NCBI GenBank assembly: GCA_035235625.1
Contig: CP141145.1
Coordinates: 7,378,001-7,442,000, forward strand
Length of the DNA stretch: 64,000 nt
Direction: 5' to 3'
Origin: Saururus chinensis
Taxonomy: Eukaryota > Streptophyta > Magnoliopsida > Piperales > Saururaceae
Made by a program: the position numbers and the translations under genes. A model generated the notes under the pieces. The model was not told where the DNA came from, did not search any database, and saw only the letters and a list, made by a program, of their open reading frames with translations. This document shows, piece by piece, positions 25,001 to 37,159 of the stretch; position 1 is the first letter of the stretch; each line of letters starts with the position of its first letter.

Positions 25001-25767
25001 GTGGAAGTTTTACTCCTACATGATAGAAGTTCAAATAAAGTGGGGCTGGTATTTCTAGATAACTTGGATTGGTATTGCTCAATTACAAGTGACATTACAA
25101 AAATCTCTTAATACTAATGTTTATGATGGGGGAAGTTTTATTTTTCTTTCATGGATTTAACATTTACTTTTGTGCTCTCTATGGCCATGGGGGTTCTGAA
25201 CCCACTTAACTAGGGCACAATGAAGTACTAATGAAATTAGCTCCTAAACTCAAGTTCTAATTTTTCTAATTCAAGTGTATTAATTTCTTTTAAATATACC
25301 TTGTGAATTTTATTTTAATTATTGTGTCAAGAACATTAATTTATTATATTATCACTCAGTGTAAATTAGGCCTTCACATAAATATTGAGAGTATTGATCT
25401 TTGATTGTGTGTAATCTCTAGATGTTTGTAATGCTTAGACAATCTATTTTATGCTAACATATCCCTTGTAATTATATGAATTTGGATTATGAGTGATGAT
25501 ACATATCTCTTGAAATTCTCTAGTTAGTTTATTTATTTTCAGAACTTTGTTTTTTGTTACTTTAGATTTTTAAGTTGCATATTTTAGAGATCCAATCTTG
25601 CTAATTTAGTTTGTCAGATTTTAGGTGGAATTAATAATTAGTAGTTTAGGGTTTAGTGAGAATTATCCTACTTTCTTTCCCTATGGCACGACCTCAGACC
25701 CACGGAGAAATTTTAACTACGTCATGATAGGGCACACTTTGGTTTACAATCTTTAAGCTATAGCAAG
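25001..25767 (+). repeat. probable LTR remnant of a Tat/Athila-like gypsy element
   Basis: AT-rich DNA running into a PBS-like site at about 25770, with a CCCTATGGCACGACCTCAGAC segment near 25680. That resembles the 'CCCTGTGGTTCGACACTC' phrase near the end of Tat/Athila LTRs. The left border is not defined, and the big CACTA element is inserted on that side. Assigned mainly from context with the gag at 26884. Confidence 0.4.
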
Positions 25768-25790
25768 TTTTAGGCACCGTTCTTGGAAAA
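25768..25790 (+). other. diverged primer-binding-site-like region
   Basis: AGGCACCGTTCTTGGAAAAA resembles the TGGCGCCGTTGCCGGGGA phrase found just after the 5' LTR in Tat/Athila/Ogre gypsy elements. It stands about 1.1 kb before a gag fragment on the same strand, the expected order. Several mismatches make it inactive or old. Confidence 0.5.
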
Positions 25791-26883
25791 AAAACTCTAA
25801 GAATGAGTGTTTTTTAATTGGTTTACTTATGCTTTTAAATTAGTTAGATTAGTGTTAATTTCAATTGTTACATTGTTTTGCAAGTGTCTGGAGATTAGTT
25901 TATCTAGAAACTTCTTTCGGGTAAACTTGTTTCTTTTATTTTGTTTGTAGATAGATAGTTTATGTCCCTTTGGAGTCTTGACTTAAGTGGATGAATGAGT
26001 AGAGCTAATTTTGATATTGATTGATGATCCCCTATTTAAATCTTTCGTTCATTTATATGCACATAACACCAGTGTGGATCAATTGGGACCAGTCAAAGTT
26101 CCAAGCCGAGATGTCCAGGATACTAGGTGAAGTTGATCCAGCTTGGTCACTCTATCCCAACTGGTCGAATTGGTAACCCATAAAAATGGATTGATCTGAG
26201 CTTTGAAAAAAGAATATGAAAAGTAGGGAAGAGAAGTTATGGCCAGCGGTGCACTGTCATTGGGGAGTCGGGTTTGGAGTTGGGCCACTAGGGAGGAGAA
26301 GGGGGTATGGTCGGAGTGGCCACTCTTGAGGTTGGCGATGTTGACAAAGCTAGAGGAGCTTGGGTTGAAGTCATGAATCAGGTGGCCTCGAAGATGGTGG
26401 TTTCCAGGCCGGTATAGTTGATAATCTGGTGGAGCTTCTTTGTGCCAAGTAATGGAGGAGGATGTGGAAGGAGAGGGTGTTTTTTGAGGGAGGTGCTGGA
26501 TGAGGGTAGCACCCATGGCAGCATTGATGACAGAAGGAGGTGATGGTTTGGTGGCCTTGTGGTTGTTGATCTTTGGAGACAGTTGTTGCCTACTCGCCAC
26601 GGCTGGAGTTAGGGTAGTTGTCCAGGGGAGAGGGAAGGGAATAGGGAAGAGGCGAAGTTGGGGTTGGGTCAGGTGCTCTGGGGTGGCACTAGGCTACCGG
26701 AGAGTTGGGTGATCGGAAGGGAGGGGCTGGGCCGGAGGTGGCCACTAGGGTTGGCATTGGAGCTAGGCTTCTGGGTAGGAGGAAGGGGATGCATAATTAG
26801 AGTCTGGATATTTAGAGATAGGTAATGGGGAGTGGGGAGGGAGAGAGAGAGAGTATATCTACTGGTTCAACCCCGGAGACACA

Positions 26884-27476
26884 ATGGCAAATAACATGAA
26901 CAATGAAAGGGATAAGAATCATGGAGATCATCAGATTAATAATGTAATTAATGCGCCTCCAATAAAAACTTTGAGGGAATGCTTGCAACTAACTCGGACT
27001 AGTACCCAATCTGGTAGAGTCCTTCCCACCAATACTAGGAATGTGGATATAAAACAAGGGGGAGACAACTTACTCCCAAGTTTCATGGGCTTGACTCTGA
27101 AAGACCTTATGTGCATCTTAAGGAATTTGATGATGTTTGTGCACCATTAAAATATAATGATGTGATTGATGATATGGTTAAATTAAAAGTGTTTCCTTTT
27201 TCACTAAAGGCGAAAGTAAAGTCTTGGCTTTATTGTTTGAGACAAATGTCTCTAAGGACTTGGGGTTAAGTGAAGTTTATTTTAGAGTGTAGTAGAGCAT
27301 TGAAGACATTTTGAATAAAAATTGTGTTTTTTTTCATAAGGGATTAATTTCATATGATCAAACAATCGATCGGCCTTAAATGTTGTTTGCAAGGTTCTCT
27401 AGTATCTTAACGGAATAATCGCTAGGTGGAGAGATCGATTAGCATGCTGATAAAATTATTATAGTAGGTTAACGTT
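26884..27476 (+). pseudogene. gypsy (Tat/Athila-like) gag fragment, cut by a CACTA insertion
   Basis: Opens with ATG at 26884. It has the TLRECLQLTRTST segment typical of the start of plant Tat/Athila-like Gag proteins, then LLPSF. After a frameshift near 27075 the sequence reads GLDSERPYVHLKEFDDVC and LKVFPFSLKAKVKSWL, matching the conserved Gag core (HGLESENPYxHLxEFxxVC). The frame decays further and is terminated by the CACTA element starting at 27477. No Gag continuation was found right of that element. Confidence 0.75.
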
Positions 27477-29214
27477 CACTACAACAAAAAAGACAATTAG
27501 CAATACTTTTATTAGCGACGCTTTACAAAACGTTACTAAAAGCTACTATTTGTAATTAATATCTAAGTGTCACAAAAATTTATAATTCTTAGCGACGCTT
27601 TTCACAATGTGTCGTAAATAGTAAAACTATTAGCAACACTATTTAAAAAGAGTCGGTCATAGTATCCTTATTTGCGACATTTTTTAAAAAACGTCGCTAA
27701 TAGTTATAAATTTTTTAATAAAATAAAAAAATTTAGAACTATTAGCAACACTTTTATAAAAGCGTAGCAAATATTATTAATATAGCAATGATTTTATTAG
27801 AGCGTCGCTAATAGTTATACTATTAGGGATGCTTAAAAAAAGTTGCTGCAAATAAAATAAAATTATTTTATAAAAAATATTTAAGACTATTAAATGCATT
27901 TTAAAAATATTGCTAATAATACTACTATTTGCACTCTTTTTTAAAAGTGTCTCTCATAGTCTTGTTATTTATTTCAAATTTTTTATAAAACTTTGTAAAT
28001 ATAATATATTTTATTTAATATTTATTATTTTTATATATAATTAATATATAAATAAATACAATTCTCCTATTTTATCCCTACTCCTCCTCAAACTGGAGAG
28101 AGGAGAGTGAATGAAAGAAGAGAGAGTGAGAGAGGGAAGGAGAGAGATGAGAGAGGGAGAGAGGAGAAAAGAAAGAAGAGGGGAGTGGAGAGAGGGAAAA
28201 GAAGAGAGAAAGAGGGAGAAGAGTGGGAGGAGAAGAGAGAGGGAGGGAGAAGAGAGGAGATGAGAGATAAGGGGGGATAATTTACTTTAGATTTTTTTTG
28301 ACAATTTTTTATTATACATTATTTTTTTAATTAAAAAATATATATTAGCGATGCATTGTAAAACGTGTCGCTACTACATAGTGTAGTAGTGACGAATGTG
28401 CATATGTGTCACCACTACTTAATGTAGAGCGATGTATTTTGCTATGCATCGCTAATACATTTTAATTTTTTTTATTAATTTAAAATATAAAATATAATAA
28501 AAGAGAGAGGACTGAGAAAGAAAAGAAAGAGAGGTGAGAGAAGAGAGAGGCAAGAGAAGAGGGAGAGGAGAGTAGATTTTATCATATAATAATAAAAGAG
28601 AGAGGAGGGGAGAGAGAAAGAGAGAGAAGGGGAAGTGAGAGAGAGAGAGAAAGAAGAGGGAGAGAGTGAGAGGAGATATAGAGAGAGGGGTGAGAGGAGA
28701 GAGAGTGAGGAGGGAGGTGTTACAGAGAGGAGAGAGAGTGAGAGAAGAGAGAGTGTATAGAGAGAGAAGAGGAAGTGAGAGGGTAGAAAGAGAGGATTTT
28801 ATTTATTTTAAAAATAGTCTTATTTGCTACGTTTATAAAGAAGCATCACTATTTGCAACATTTCTTTATAAGTATTGCAAAAGGATTATTATTACCAATG
28901 CATAGTTAGAAGTATCGCAAATATTTACTATTTGCAACACTTCTTATGAAGCATTCCTAATAAATAAATATTTATTTTATCAATGCGGGCAAAAAATTCG
29001 CCCGCGTGGGCAAATTTTCAACCACGTGGGTGAAATTTTCTCCTATGTATAAATAAGCATCATCAATAATTTACTATTTGTGACATTTTACAAAGCATCG
29101 CAAAAAAAATTGATATTAGTGATGCAGATATAAGCATCGCTAATAGCTAATTAGCATTAGTGACTAAACTTTTAATGACGCTTAAAAGTATCGCTAATAG
29201 TCCTTGTTATAGTG
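27477..29214. mobile_element. second, smaller CACTA element of the same family
   Basis: Starts CACTACAACAAAAAAG and ends CCTTGTTATAGTG, a CACTA terminal inverted repeat nearly identical to that of the element at 17834-25000. Flanking triplets are GTT (27474-27476) and GAT (29215-29217), so the TSD is imperfect or has mutated. The interior repeats the same plan at small scale: subterminal TTAGCGACGCTTT palindromes, GA-rich blocks (28095-28275 and 28500-28790), AT-rich spacers and a GGGCAAAAAATTCGCCCGCG patch near 28985. No transposase is visible. Confidence 0.85.
28095..28790. repeat. GA-rich blocks of the small CACTA element
   Basis: Two GA-rich low-complexity stretches (28095-28275, 28500-28790). 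They are separated by an AT-rich spacer with facing TTAGCGATGCAT-like words, a miniature of the array in the larger relative. Confidence 0.75.
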
Positions 29215-29217
29215 GAT

Positions 29218-30363
29218 AAATCAGTAGCTTAATGGATTGAGCACATCTTGATCAAATGGAGTAAGTAACTAAAATGAACCATCGCTTCCTGAAAGGATCA
29301 ACCGTACTCTTCAAAAATACTCTTTTACCTTCATCAATCTATCATTTTGGTAGAACTCCCATTCTGTCTATATCAGAAGTTAATATTTAATCAATTATAA
29401 ATCCCTCATTTGAACTCTAATTCAAATTTCTTGGTGGCGTTTAAAATCTCTTTCCATTTGCTTTAACCACACTTATATCATCCCTAAACTCCATCTATAT
29501 AAGAAGATATTCAAGTGAGAAGGTCAAACTCACTGATTTTCGTGTGTACAAATTTTAAAAAAATAGCAAATCTCTTGATATTATAAATAAGGTCTCTTCA
29601 TCTACAATAAAATTTCATAGTTGGTCCATAGCATTTCGTTTGTACTCAAGTTGGTTTCTCAACAAAGGAGCTTAAAAAGAGATTAATCCAAGAATTACTT
29701 GGTGAGTTGATTTAACAAAATTTGAGTAGACAAGGGAACTAAGAGAAAAGACACTCCTTGGCAGTGTTCATGTGTTTACAACAATTTTATATTGAAAGTC
29801 CTCTAATTTGAGAAATTCGAGATAATGAAAAAATCATTGAAGTCCTTCCAACGTAGGGATTACAAAGATACATGGTTATGCCCGTTGGGCTTGTCCTGCT
29901 AGTCATTGGGGAAATCTAGCTGGAGAGAAGTAGGAGGGTATTTGGTTACTAGCTCTCTTATTATTGTAGTGTGCAATCTTTGATGGGTTGCAGGATGTTC
30001 CTTACCTCAATACACTACATGTGGCCAATAATTTTTTAAAAATTGTATACATGGGCATCAAGCTTTGTTTGTTTAGGTATTGCACGTGTGGCTAAATTGA
30101 AGAAAAGATGATTTTGCAAAAACTATAAAAAACATGCGGAAATTAACTAAACAAATATTAAAATTATCACATTAAGAAATCTAGTAGAATGGTTCACTTG
30201 ATATTCTAGGTAATGCACTTGAAGTTTTCTATGTGCTATTGAATCCCAAAAAAGCGAATTTTCTCCCAAACTACGACAAATAAGTTGTCCAATCAAAAGC
30301 TTGAACCCCTACCTCCTAGTTAATTAGAAACAAACATTCCAATTACTAAGTTTTACTTGAAAA
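29218..30363. other. intergenic region 3' of the beta-galactosidase gene
   Basis: AT-rich, no supported gene. It must contain the 3' UTR and poly(A) site of the minus-strand gene ending at 30364, but I could not assign a clear poly(A) signal by eye. Confidence 0.5.
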
Positions 30364-33300
30364 CTAACAAAGAGCTTGTACAACCAGCTTTTTAGCAACA
30401 TTAGAAGCACAACCGCTTGGACCCAACTTTTCATCTGAAACTTCAATTGAACAACTTGATTTACCAATGCAGGTATCTTGCACTACTGAAACAGCAGCCT
30501 TAGACCCACATGTTCCCATTCCAAAAGATCCACAATCACCTTGTGCATCTCCATAGCTTGCAAATAGAATTTTTGAGATGGTCCGACCACTGGAACATGA
30601 TAATTCCATATTTTTTCCTACAGGGATCGACGAACATATCGTTCCCGTTGTGACAGTATGGAAGGAAATGTAAAAAGGATTGCCTCCAATCTCTTCAAAC
30701 AATGTCAATGTGTTGCCATCTGCCTCGAGAAATGATCGAGGAATATGATACCTACAAATTGATTACTGGTTTAGTCTACAAATTTGAAACATATATGTAG
30801 TGGAATAAGATAGAAAACTGAATTGATATATTGGAATTTCACTAACCATCTTTGAGAAGGTTGGCCACAGCCAGTTGCGCATTTCTCTGGGCTGTAGGCC
30901 CCTCTATAATCACAAGGTTTGGGGCAACCCATAATTGGGGATGCGTAATGAGTCCAATATCGTCCAATGCTTTGACCATTTACCCAAGCTTCACCTTTCC
31001 CAAGTCCTTGTAGATCAACAACTACAGGGTCTTGACCTAGAGGAGCCTTAAATGTTGTCTAGTAAAGTGGCACAATATAGTATGTCAGTATATCAAGACC
31101 TAAAACAATTGGATACTATACCATGGAAATATATGAAGTAAACATTTCAAAAACCATTCATACCTTGTACCAAGTCATCATTCTATTGACAGGAATATTT
31201 TGAGAGTGCCATTTGAAAGTAGTATTATATTTGTTAGAAACCAACCCATCTTGTTCACTCTTCAGGCCAACCTGTAATTGACAATGTGATTCTAAATACC
31301 TAAAAATATTAAAATAAAAATTATTTTTTAAGTATATATTAATAAATTAATTACCTTGTAAGTCCATTTGTTTGATGACAAATCAATGGTCACATTTCCC
31401 TTTCCAATAAGTTGCACAGGACCTCCAACAATTCCAGTGGGAACCAAATCATAGAAGGGTCCATAGTTCTATTGAAGCCCCAAAAATAAAGCACATGAAC
31501 ATCACATACTAATGTTTAAGAGATGTTAAAAGTAGACATTGAAGGAGGCATGAAAAAACCTTTAAGCCAACAGTGGCACTAAGCAAGGCAATGTAGTTTG
31601 AACCAACTTTCACTTTTACCGGAACTTCAAGCACGTATTGGAAGTTATTATATGTAGCATATTGTGACCCTGTTTGATAAAATTTGAATAAACTGATATG
31701 AGCGTTTTTCTAAATTAAGTTTTATAAAATTTGTTAAGGATGGAAACAAGTATGTTAATTTACAGTCAACTAACCAACTAGTTTTCTATTGAAGAAAGCA
31801 TGAAGACCATCTCCAGTTGTGTTCACCCTTAAGATCATATTCTTACTATATGAAGGGTCATCTTTATTAAAATGAACCCTGCAAAATGAATACAGATTAT
31901 TTGCAAGAAAGCAATAACATTTGAACCATACTAGTATTAGCAATAAGGTATGCATAAGTACCTCGTCATGTACCACATATAATCACTAGCATCACCGGTG
32001 GTTGCAAGTTGCTCTAGAAGTTTAGATGATGTAAAAGTACCTTTTCCTCGTAATTGAGCCTTTATATTTTCTGGCCTCCATACCCAACTCTCTTGCTCAC
32101 CTTCAATTGTGCTAGGCTTCTTCACTGTCAAAGATGTTTGAGTTGTAACCTGCACATAAGAATTTTAATTTGATATTAAAAACTATATTATAATTATCAT
32201 GAGACATATATAAGTAAAAAATTGCAAATACAACTACAACAACAATACAGTAGCACCTTTGCTGTGTTATAGACTTCTTTACTGCAATCAGGGAGAATAC
32301 TAACAGACCATGCAGGCAAGAAGAAGTTCTTTCCTTGAAAAGAGATGGTTGCATCCACAGTTTCATTTATGTTGCTCAAAAAACATCCCGAGGTTTCATC
32401 ATTTTGGTAAATTGTTGCCTTCACATAGCACAAAAAATTCTTAAGTGATAAATAATGTATTTGCATGTAACTTGATATAATAAAGGTAATTTAAAACACA
32501 CTTTAACTCCGTTTCCATATTCAGTGGTTGAAACATCCCCATGGGTAAGAATCTTCTCCATTGACTTAAGAACAAGATGAAGTTGCTTTAAGTGACCATA
32601 TTTTGGTTGCCTCAAATTACCTAAATGTGAGTACAATGGTTAAAGCAATATCACTACATATGAAGTCTATATATTGATGAAAAGCAATAATAAACTTATT
32701 ACCATATTCATCAAGAGGAGCATCATAATCATATGTTGTTGTGATGTATGGTCCACCAGTTGAATGACCAAAATTGGTACCACCATGATACTAAAAAACA
32801 GGTGCAACAAAAATAAATAAATATACATATACCAAATTAATAAAGCAAAAAATGGTCCTTGTCAATATTGAGAAAAAACCATAATATATAAAATACAAAC
32901 CATGTAATAGTTTTGGAAAGTTCCTCCAGTTTGGTAGAACCTTGCGACTGCAAAGGCTATATCTTCTGCAGTTCTATGAGGGTCATTGTTATCAGCTCCC
33001 CATGCCTTAAACCTAAAAATCCATGATATGATGAATTTGAAATTAGTAATCAATAATAAAAGAAAACAAGTGAAAAAATAATATGGTTGACATTGACTAA
33101 CCATCCAACCCAGTTCTCAGTCCACATTTTTGGAGTATTGGGATTACTTGGTGTAAAATTATCACAATAATATCCATTACACGTATTAATCTACACATGA
33201 AAAAACATAAAATAAAAAAATAAAAATATAGTAACATAAGGTTAAGGAAACTTGAAGGATAACATATACTTAACCATTGGCACTGGGGCATCTGATTGTT

Positions 33301-36300
33301 GACACATCACCCAAGGAATGCCAATTTTAAATGACTCAACCAAATTCGCACACCATTGGATATATCTCTTGCCTGCTTCTCCATACTTGTCCATGACATT
33401 TCCATATTCATTCTCAATCTGCAACATCAATCTACTTTATTTTTTTGAAAAATAAAATAATATATAAAATGATCACATGCTTGGATTTAAACTTTAATTA
33501 ATTGAGTATAATAAATTCATACTTGAGTAATAATGATGGGTCCTCCTTCGGGTGCCAATAGTTTCTCTTGCTTCAACATCTCCACAATAAGTGTTGTAAA
33601 GTTGCGCATTTCATTCTATTGAAAGAAGCGTTAAGGAATGTGCATTAAGTCACATGCCACCAAATCAAGAGCACACAAAAAATGATATATTTGATAAATA
33701 TTTTTGGTGACAAAGCATGCCATACATATCAAATTAGTTGGAAATAAGTACCTTGAAGATCTCATTATTAGTTCTAAGTTCAATCCCAGGCATTTGATGT
33801 AACCAGATGGGCAAACCTCTAGAAATGAAAAAATTAAATTAAACATATAATAAAGAACATATATGCATATATTTTTTAAAATAAAAGCTAAGTTCAATCC
33901 AAGGTATTTGATGCAACCAAATAGGTAGTCCTCTAGCAGTGAAAAAATTAAATTTAGACATATAATAAAGAACATATATACATATATTTTTTAAAAACAA
34001 AATAAGAAAAGAAAAGATTACCCATAATTCCACTCTGCACAAACATAAGGGCCTATGCGGAGAACTACATAGAGACCAACTTCTTGTATAGTCTTCAAAA
34101 ACCGGACTATGTCATACCGGCCTTCAAAATTATACTATTAAAATAAAAAGATATTATGGGTTAAAAGTGTGTCCTAAAAATTTAATATATTAGGGAAAGG
34201 AAATCTACATATATTAATATAGTAATAAATAACATGTCAAATAAATGGAAACTTGCTAAAGCTGGAAATGTTTTAGAACCTGCCGATGTTGGGGCTCATG
34301 AACATCCCAAAATACATATGTTTCAATTGCATCAAGACCTCCATCCTTTGCCTTTTGAATTAGGTCTGGCCACATCTAGAGACAAACATGTAATAATAAC
34401 ATTTATTAGAAAATCAATACATTTTAAATAAAAAAATATAATAGCTTACCTTGTATATGTGGTTATGTAAAATAAAACCTATATAACTGGACTAGATTGC
34501 ATGCCAAATTGGAGTAGGAAATTTTTGTTTAATTTCAAATTCAGTGGCATGTATATGATGTAAAACAATTAAAGGAATACATCTGTTAGAGTGTATGATA
34601 TTTTATATGATGACCTACTTTCTTATTCTATATCTTTATTGGCATATTTGTATATGTTCCCAGTTTAGTAACTAGGGACAGTTTTTTTTTCAGCCAATTC
34701 AACTATTTTTTAAGTCATGTAAATTTGGCCAAAGCTAATCAAGTTGAGAAGCTTATAAACCTTAAATTGTCAACTTTTGATTATAGTAATGTTTTCTAAT
34801 TCCGAATTTTCTTTAATAAAGTTCTGTTTTATTGCAAATTTAATTTCCATACTTGCACGGCTAGTCTCTCCGTCAAAACAAAACCCAATTTGATTTAGTG
34901 CATATGTAATCGAGTTATCAAATCTCATTAAATCCCTATTCAGGTAGAACAGATAAGCCAATTTAGTGGGACCCACATGGCATGGATGTGTTTAGGTTGG
35001 GACTTGGGAGCATTAATAGCACTACTCATTACATGTCTACTACCTTTGATTTGTTGCAACAAAGAGGTATCTATCCATCCATATCAATTAGCTTCAATAA
35101 ATTTTGATGAGTGAAACCATTAAGTTATTAAGCTAATGTAATAAAAAATTATTTTTAAGCTGGAATTTTGGATTTGGAATAACAAATAAAAACTACTATC
35201 GTATACTATCTTAATATATAAAATACGTTTTTACAAAAAAACCATATGATAGTAGAAACTTAGAGACCAAATATAAGATACGAGCACTTCTTTATATGAA
35301 AAAACACATGTAATAGTCAAAATTTAAGACTAATCTCGTACAAAATCTTAGCATACTTCTTATATGTTGTGAAAGTACAATTCAATTGAAAAACAAAAGT
35401 AGGCAATCATTTAATAATGGTATAGAATTATAGTTAACATAGGGATGAAAAAAAAACAGTTTTGGGCGATCTTAAATGTGACCCAAGAGAGAGAGCAATA
35501 AATGACAAGAGAATACAAAGATTCGGAGATGCTATATATACTATATGTATACAAAAGGGTCAAAACACCAAACACAATAGGATGAAAAGTCTGCCACCCC
35601 TAATTTATCCAGCCCATATTCAATCAGTGCTTATCTACGGACCGATATATGCTAAGCGGGTGGGCTGGATAAAATGGGAGGTGGAAAACTTCACATCCAA
35701 CACAATATCTTGCAAAATAAATATGTAAAAAGGGACAACATTAACCCTATACAAACAAATAATTAAATTAATCATAACAAAAAGAAGTGAGAAAATAAGA
35801 CCAAAGGATCAAGATTGAATTCTACTGAATACAAGCTGACGAGGCAAGTTAAAATCCAATTTAGCATTGCAGATGCATGCATATGTGAGGGAATATCATG
35901 TACTTCACACTCTGAGGCCAAAAGTTATGACGCCCAAACTCATATCGGTTCGAACCTACTGCCTATTCAAACCTACTATGAAACATGATATTGTAGAATG
36001 CCCCCGAGTGTGTGGAGTGTCCTTCCTAGCGGGATCCACACTGTGATCCGGCATGACAAATCAAATGTTGACCACTTATTTTCTACCTTAGGTTAAGTGG
36101 AGAAGGCAGATCCACTAAGTTGTCTCTTACTTTTTTTGTTGAAATAAGATCTAATCTAAAAATGTGTAAACCTCATGGAGGGTTGAATTTCAATGATGTG
36201 CGCCTTATTATGATGTACTTTACCTTTGAACAATTTTTGAGGTTTGATGTGTGTGAGATGTATCACTCCTAACTCCTTCAATCATGGCAATGGACAAGGT

Positions 36301-37107
36301 AGGATGATTCTGCTCAGGCGGAAGTGCAAGACTCCTTGGTGGTACATGGATAACTGGATTCAAATAGCCTTTGGGCTGAAAAAATGTAGAATTTGCTGGT
36401 TCTTTTTCTGTTTGAAATATCATATTGTATTTTTTAGATTATGTTGTTTTGTTACTTATAATTATATCAAACCTCAAAACACACCGATCTACATAGGAAA
36501 ATGGTACAAACTACAGTTGATAGTTATTTTGACGTAATGTCTGAAAAACCTCCCTTTTAAGAGAAAAGACATCAATGATATCATCCATTGTGGGCAAAAT
36601 ACTTTGAAGAAGGAAGAGTACTTGTCGCAATTAATTAGTTTCTACAAAAATCCTCAAATTCTTTATGTTGTGAGAGAAAGCACAATTGGAAAACAAGTGA
36701 CTGAGTTTTAATGATAAGCCTAGCATATTGTTAGCACTTAGAAGCCGAATATTATAAATAGCCAACTATGTTATCAAAATATGTTCAGTAACAAGAGTTG
36801 CATGACACTCACAGCTGCATGATAAAATCGTAAAGATGGCTGAACTGATTTGAAGGAAAACCTTTTACGTACCAAAATCACAGATCTATTCTATACCATG
36901 GAAGAATGTTGAATTCTTCTCAAACATAATTAAGAATAGAAAGTTTACCTCTGGGGTGCTGCGTGGATAATGAATAGAGCCGGAAAATAGAACCCTCCTG
37001 TCCCCATTAATCGTAATGGCTCTCCCATCATACGAAACCTCTGTGGCTAGTGAGGCAGACAACAATGCAAAAGACAGCAAGAAAAAACTCCAAACTTTGA
37101 ACTCCAT
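30364..37107 (-). CDS. BGAL: beta-galactosidase (GH35) with SUEL lectin domain, 18 exons
   Basis: Hydrolyses terminal beta-D-galactosyl residues of cell-wall polysaccharides or glycoproteins; secreted. Exons: 37107-36949, 34375-34280, 34134-34022, 33818-33752, 33615-33523, 33418-33275, 33190-33102, 33012-32901, 32790-32703, 32620-32502, 32418-32257, 32149-31962, 31878-31775, 31669-31560, 31468-31355, 31271-31164, 31058-30847, 30751-30364. Every intron is GT-AG, and the joined frame is 2466 nt, 821 aa plus TAG, with no break. Residues 1-21 form a signal peptide (cut after SASLA). The GH35 barrel covers about 24-330; the acid/base Glu is E180 in QIENEYG and the nucleophile E249 in WTENWVG. Beta-sandwich domains follow. 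From about 731 to the end is a Cys-rich SUEL galactose-binding lectin domain. Length and motifs (CQQSDAP) suit the plant BGAL7/BGAL15-like group; exact orthology is unproven. The 5' end was set at the ATG that gives the signal peptide. Confidence 0.93.
33776..34003 (-). repeat. 114-bp tandem duplication across exon 4 / intron 3
   Basis: 33776-33889 and 33890-34003 are tandem copies (offset 114). The first includes the 5' part of exon 4 (GLPIWLHQ codons) with its acceptor. The second copy, wholly inside intron 3, retains an acceptor (CTGCTAG region, AG at 33934-33933) and a diverged exon segment, but lacks the exon 3' end and donor. Use of the second acceptor would keep frame briefly and then reach a stop. 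Confidence 0.85.
34376..36948 (-). other. intron 1 of the beta-galactosidase gene (2573 bp)
   Basis: Far longer than the other sixteen introns, which are about 82-203 nt. Donor GTAAAC after the RSTPE codons and acceptor CTCTAG before MWPDL. AT-rich, no recognised exon or transposon domain inside. In many genes a long first intron carries regulatory elements; no specific site is recognised here. Confidence 0.8.
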
Positions 37108-37147
37108 GAAGTTTAACAAATCATGAGTTTTGGGTAGCAATCCAATC

Positions 37148-37154
37148 TTATATA
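37148..37154 (-). promoter_or_regulatory. TATA box of the beta-galactosidase gene
   Basis: On the minus strand the sequence is CTATATAAGATTGG, with the TATATAA core 41-47 nt before the start codon at 37107. With the usual 25-35-nt spacing, transcription would begin only about 10-20 nt before the ATG, implying a very short leader. No other core element recognised. Confidence 0.55.
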
Positions 37155-37159
37155 GAGAA

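Noticed and set aside
29215..29262. tRNA-like stretch (TAGCTTAATGGATTGAGCAC)
   Set aside because: It resembles a D-arm by chance. I could not fold a matching acceptor stem, anticodon arm and T-arm around it.
34234..34431. Plus-strand open frame of 65 codons
   Set aside because: It is the antisense shadow of beta-galactosidase exon 2 (34280-34375) and its introns.
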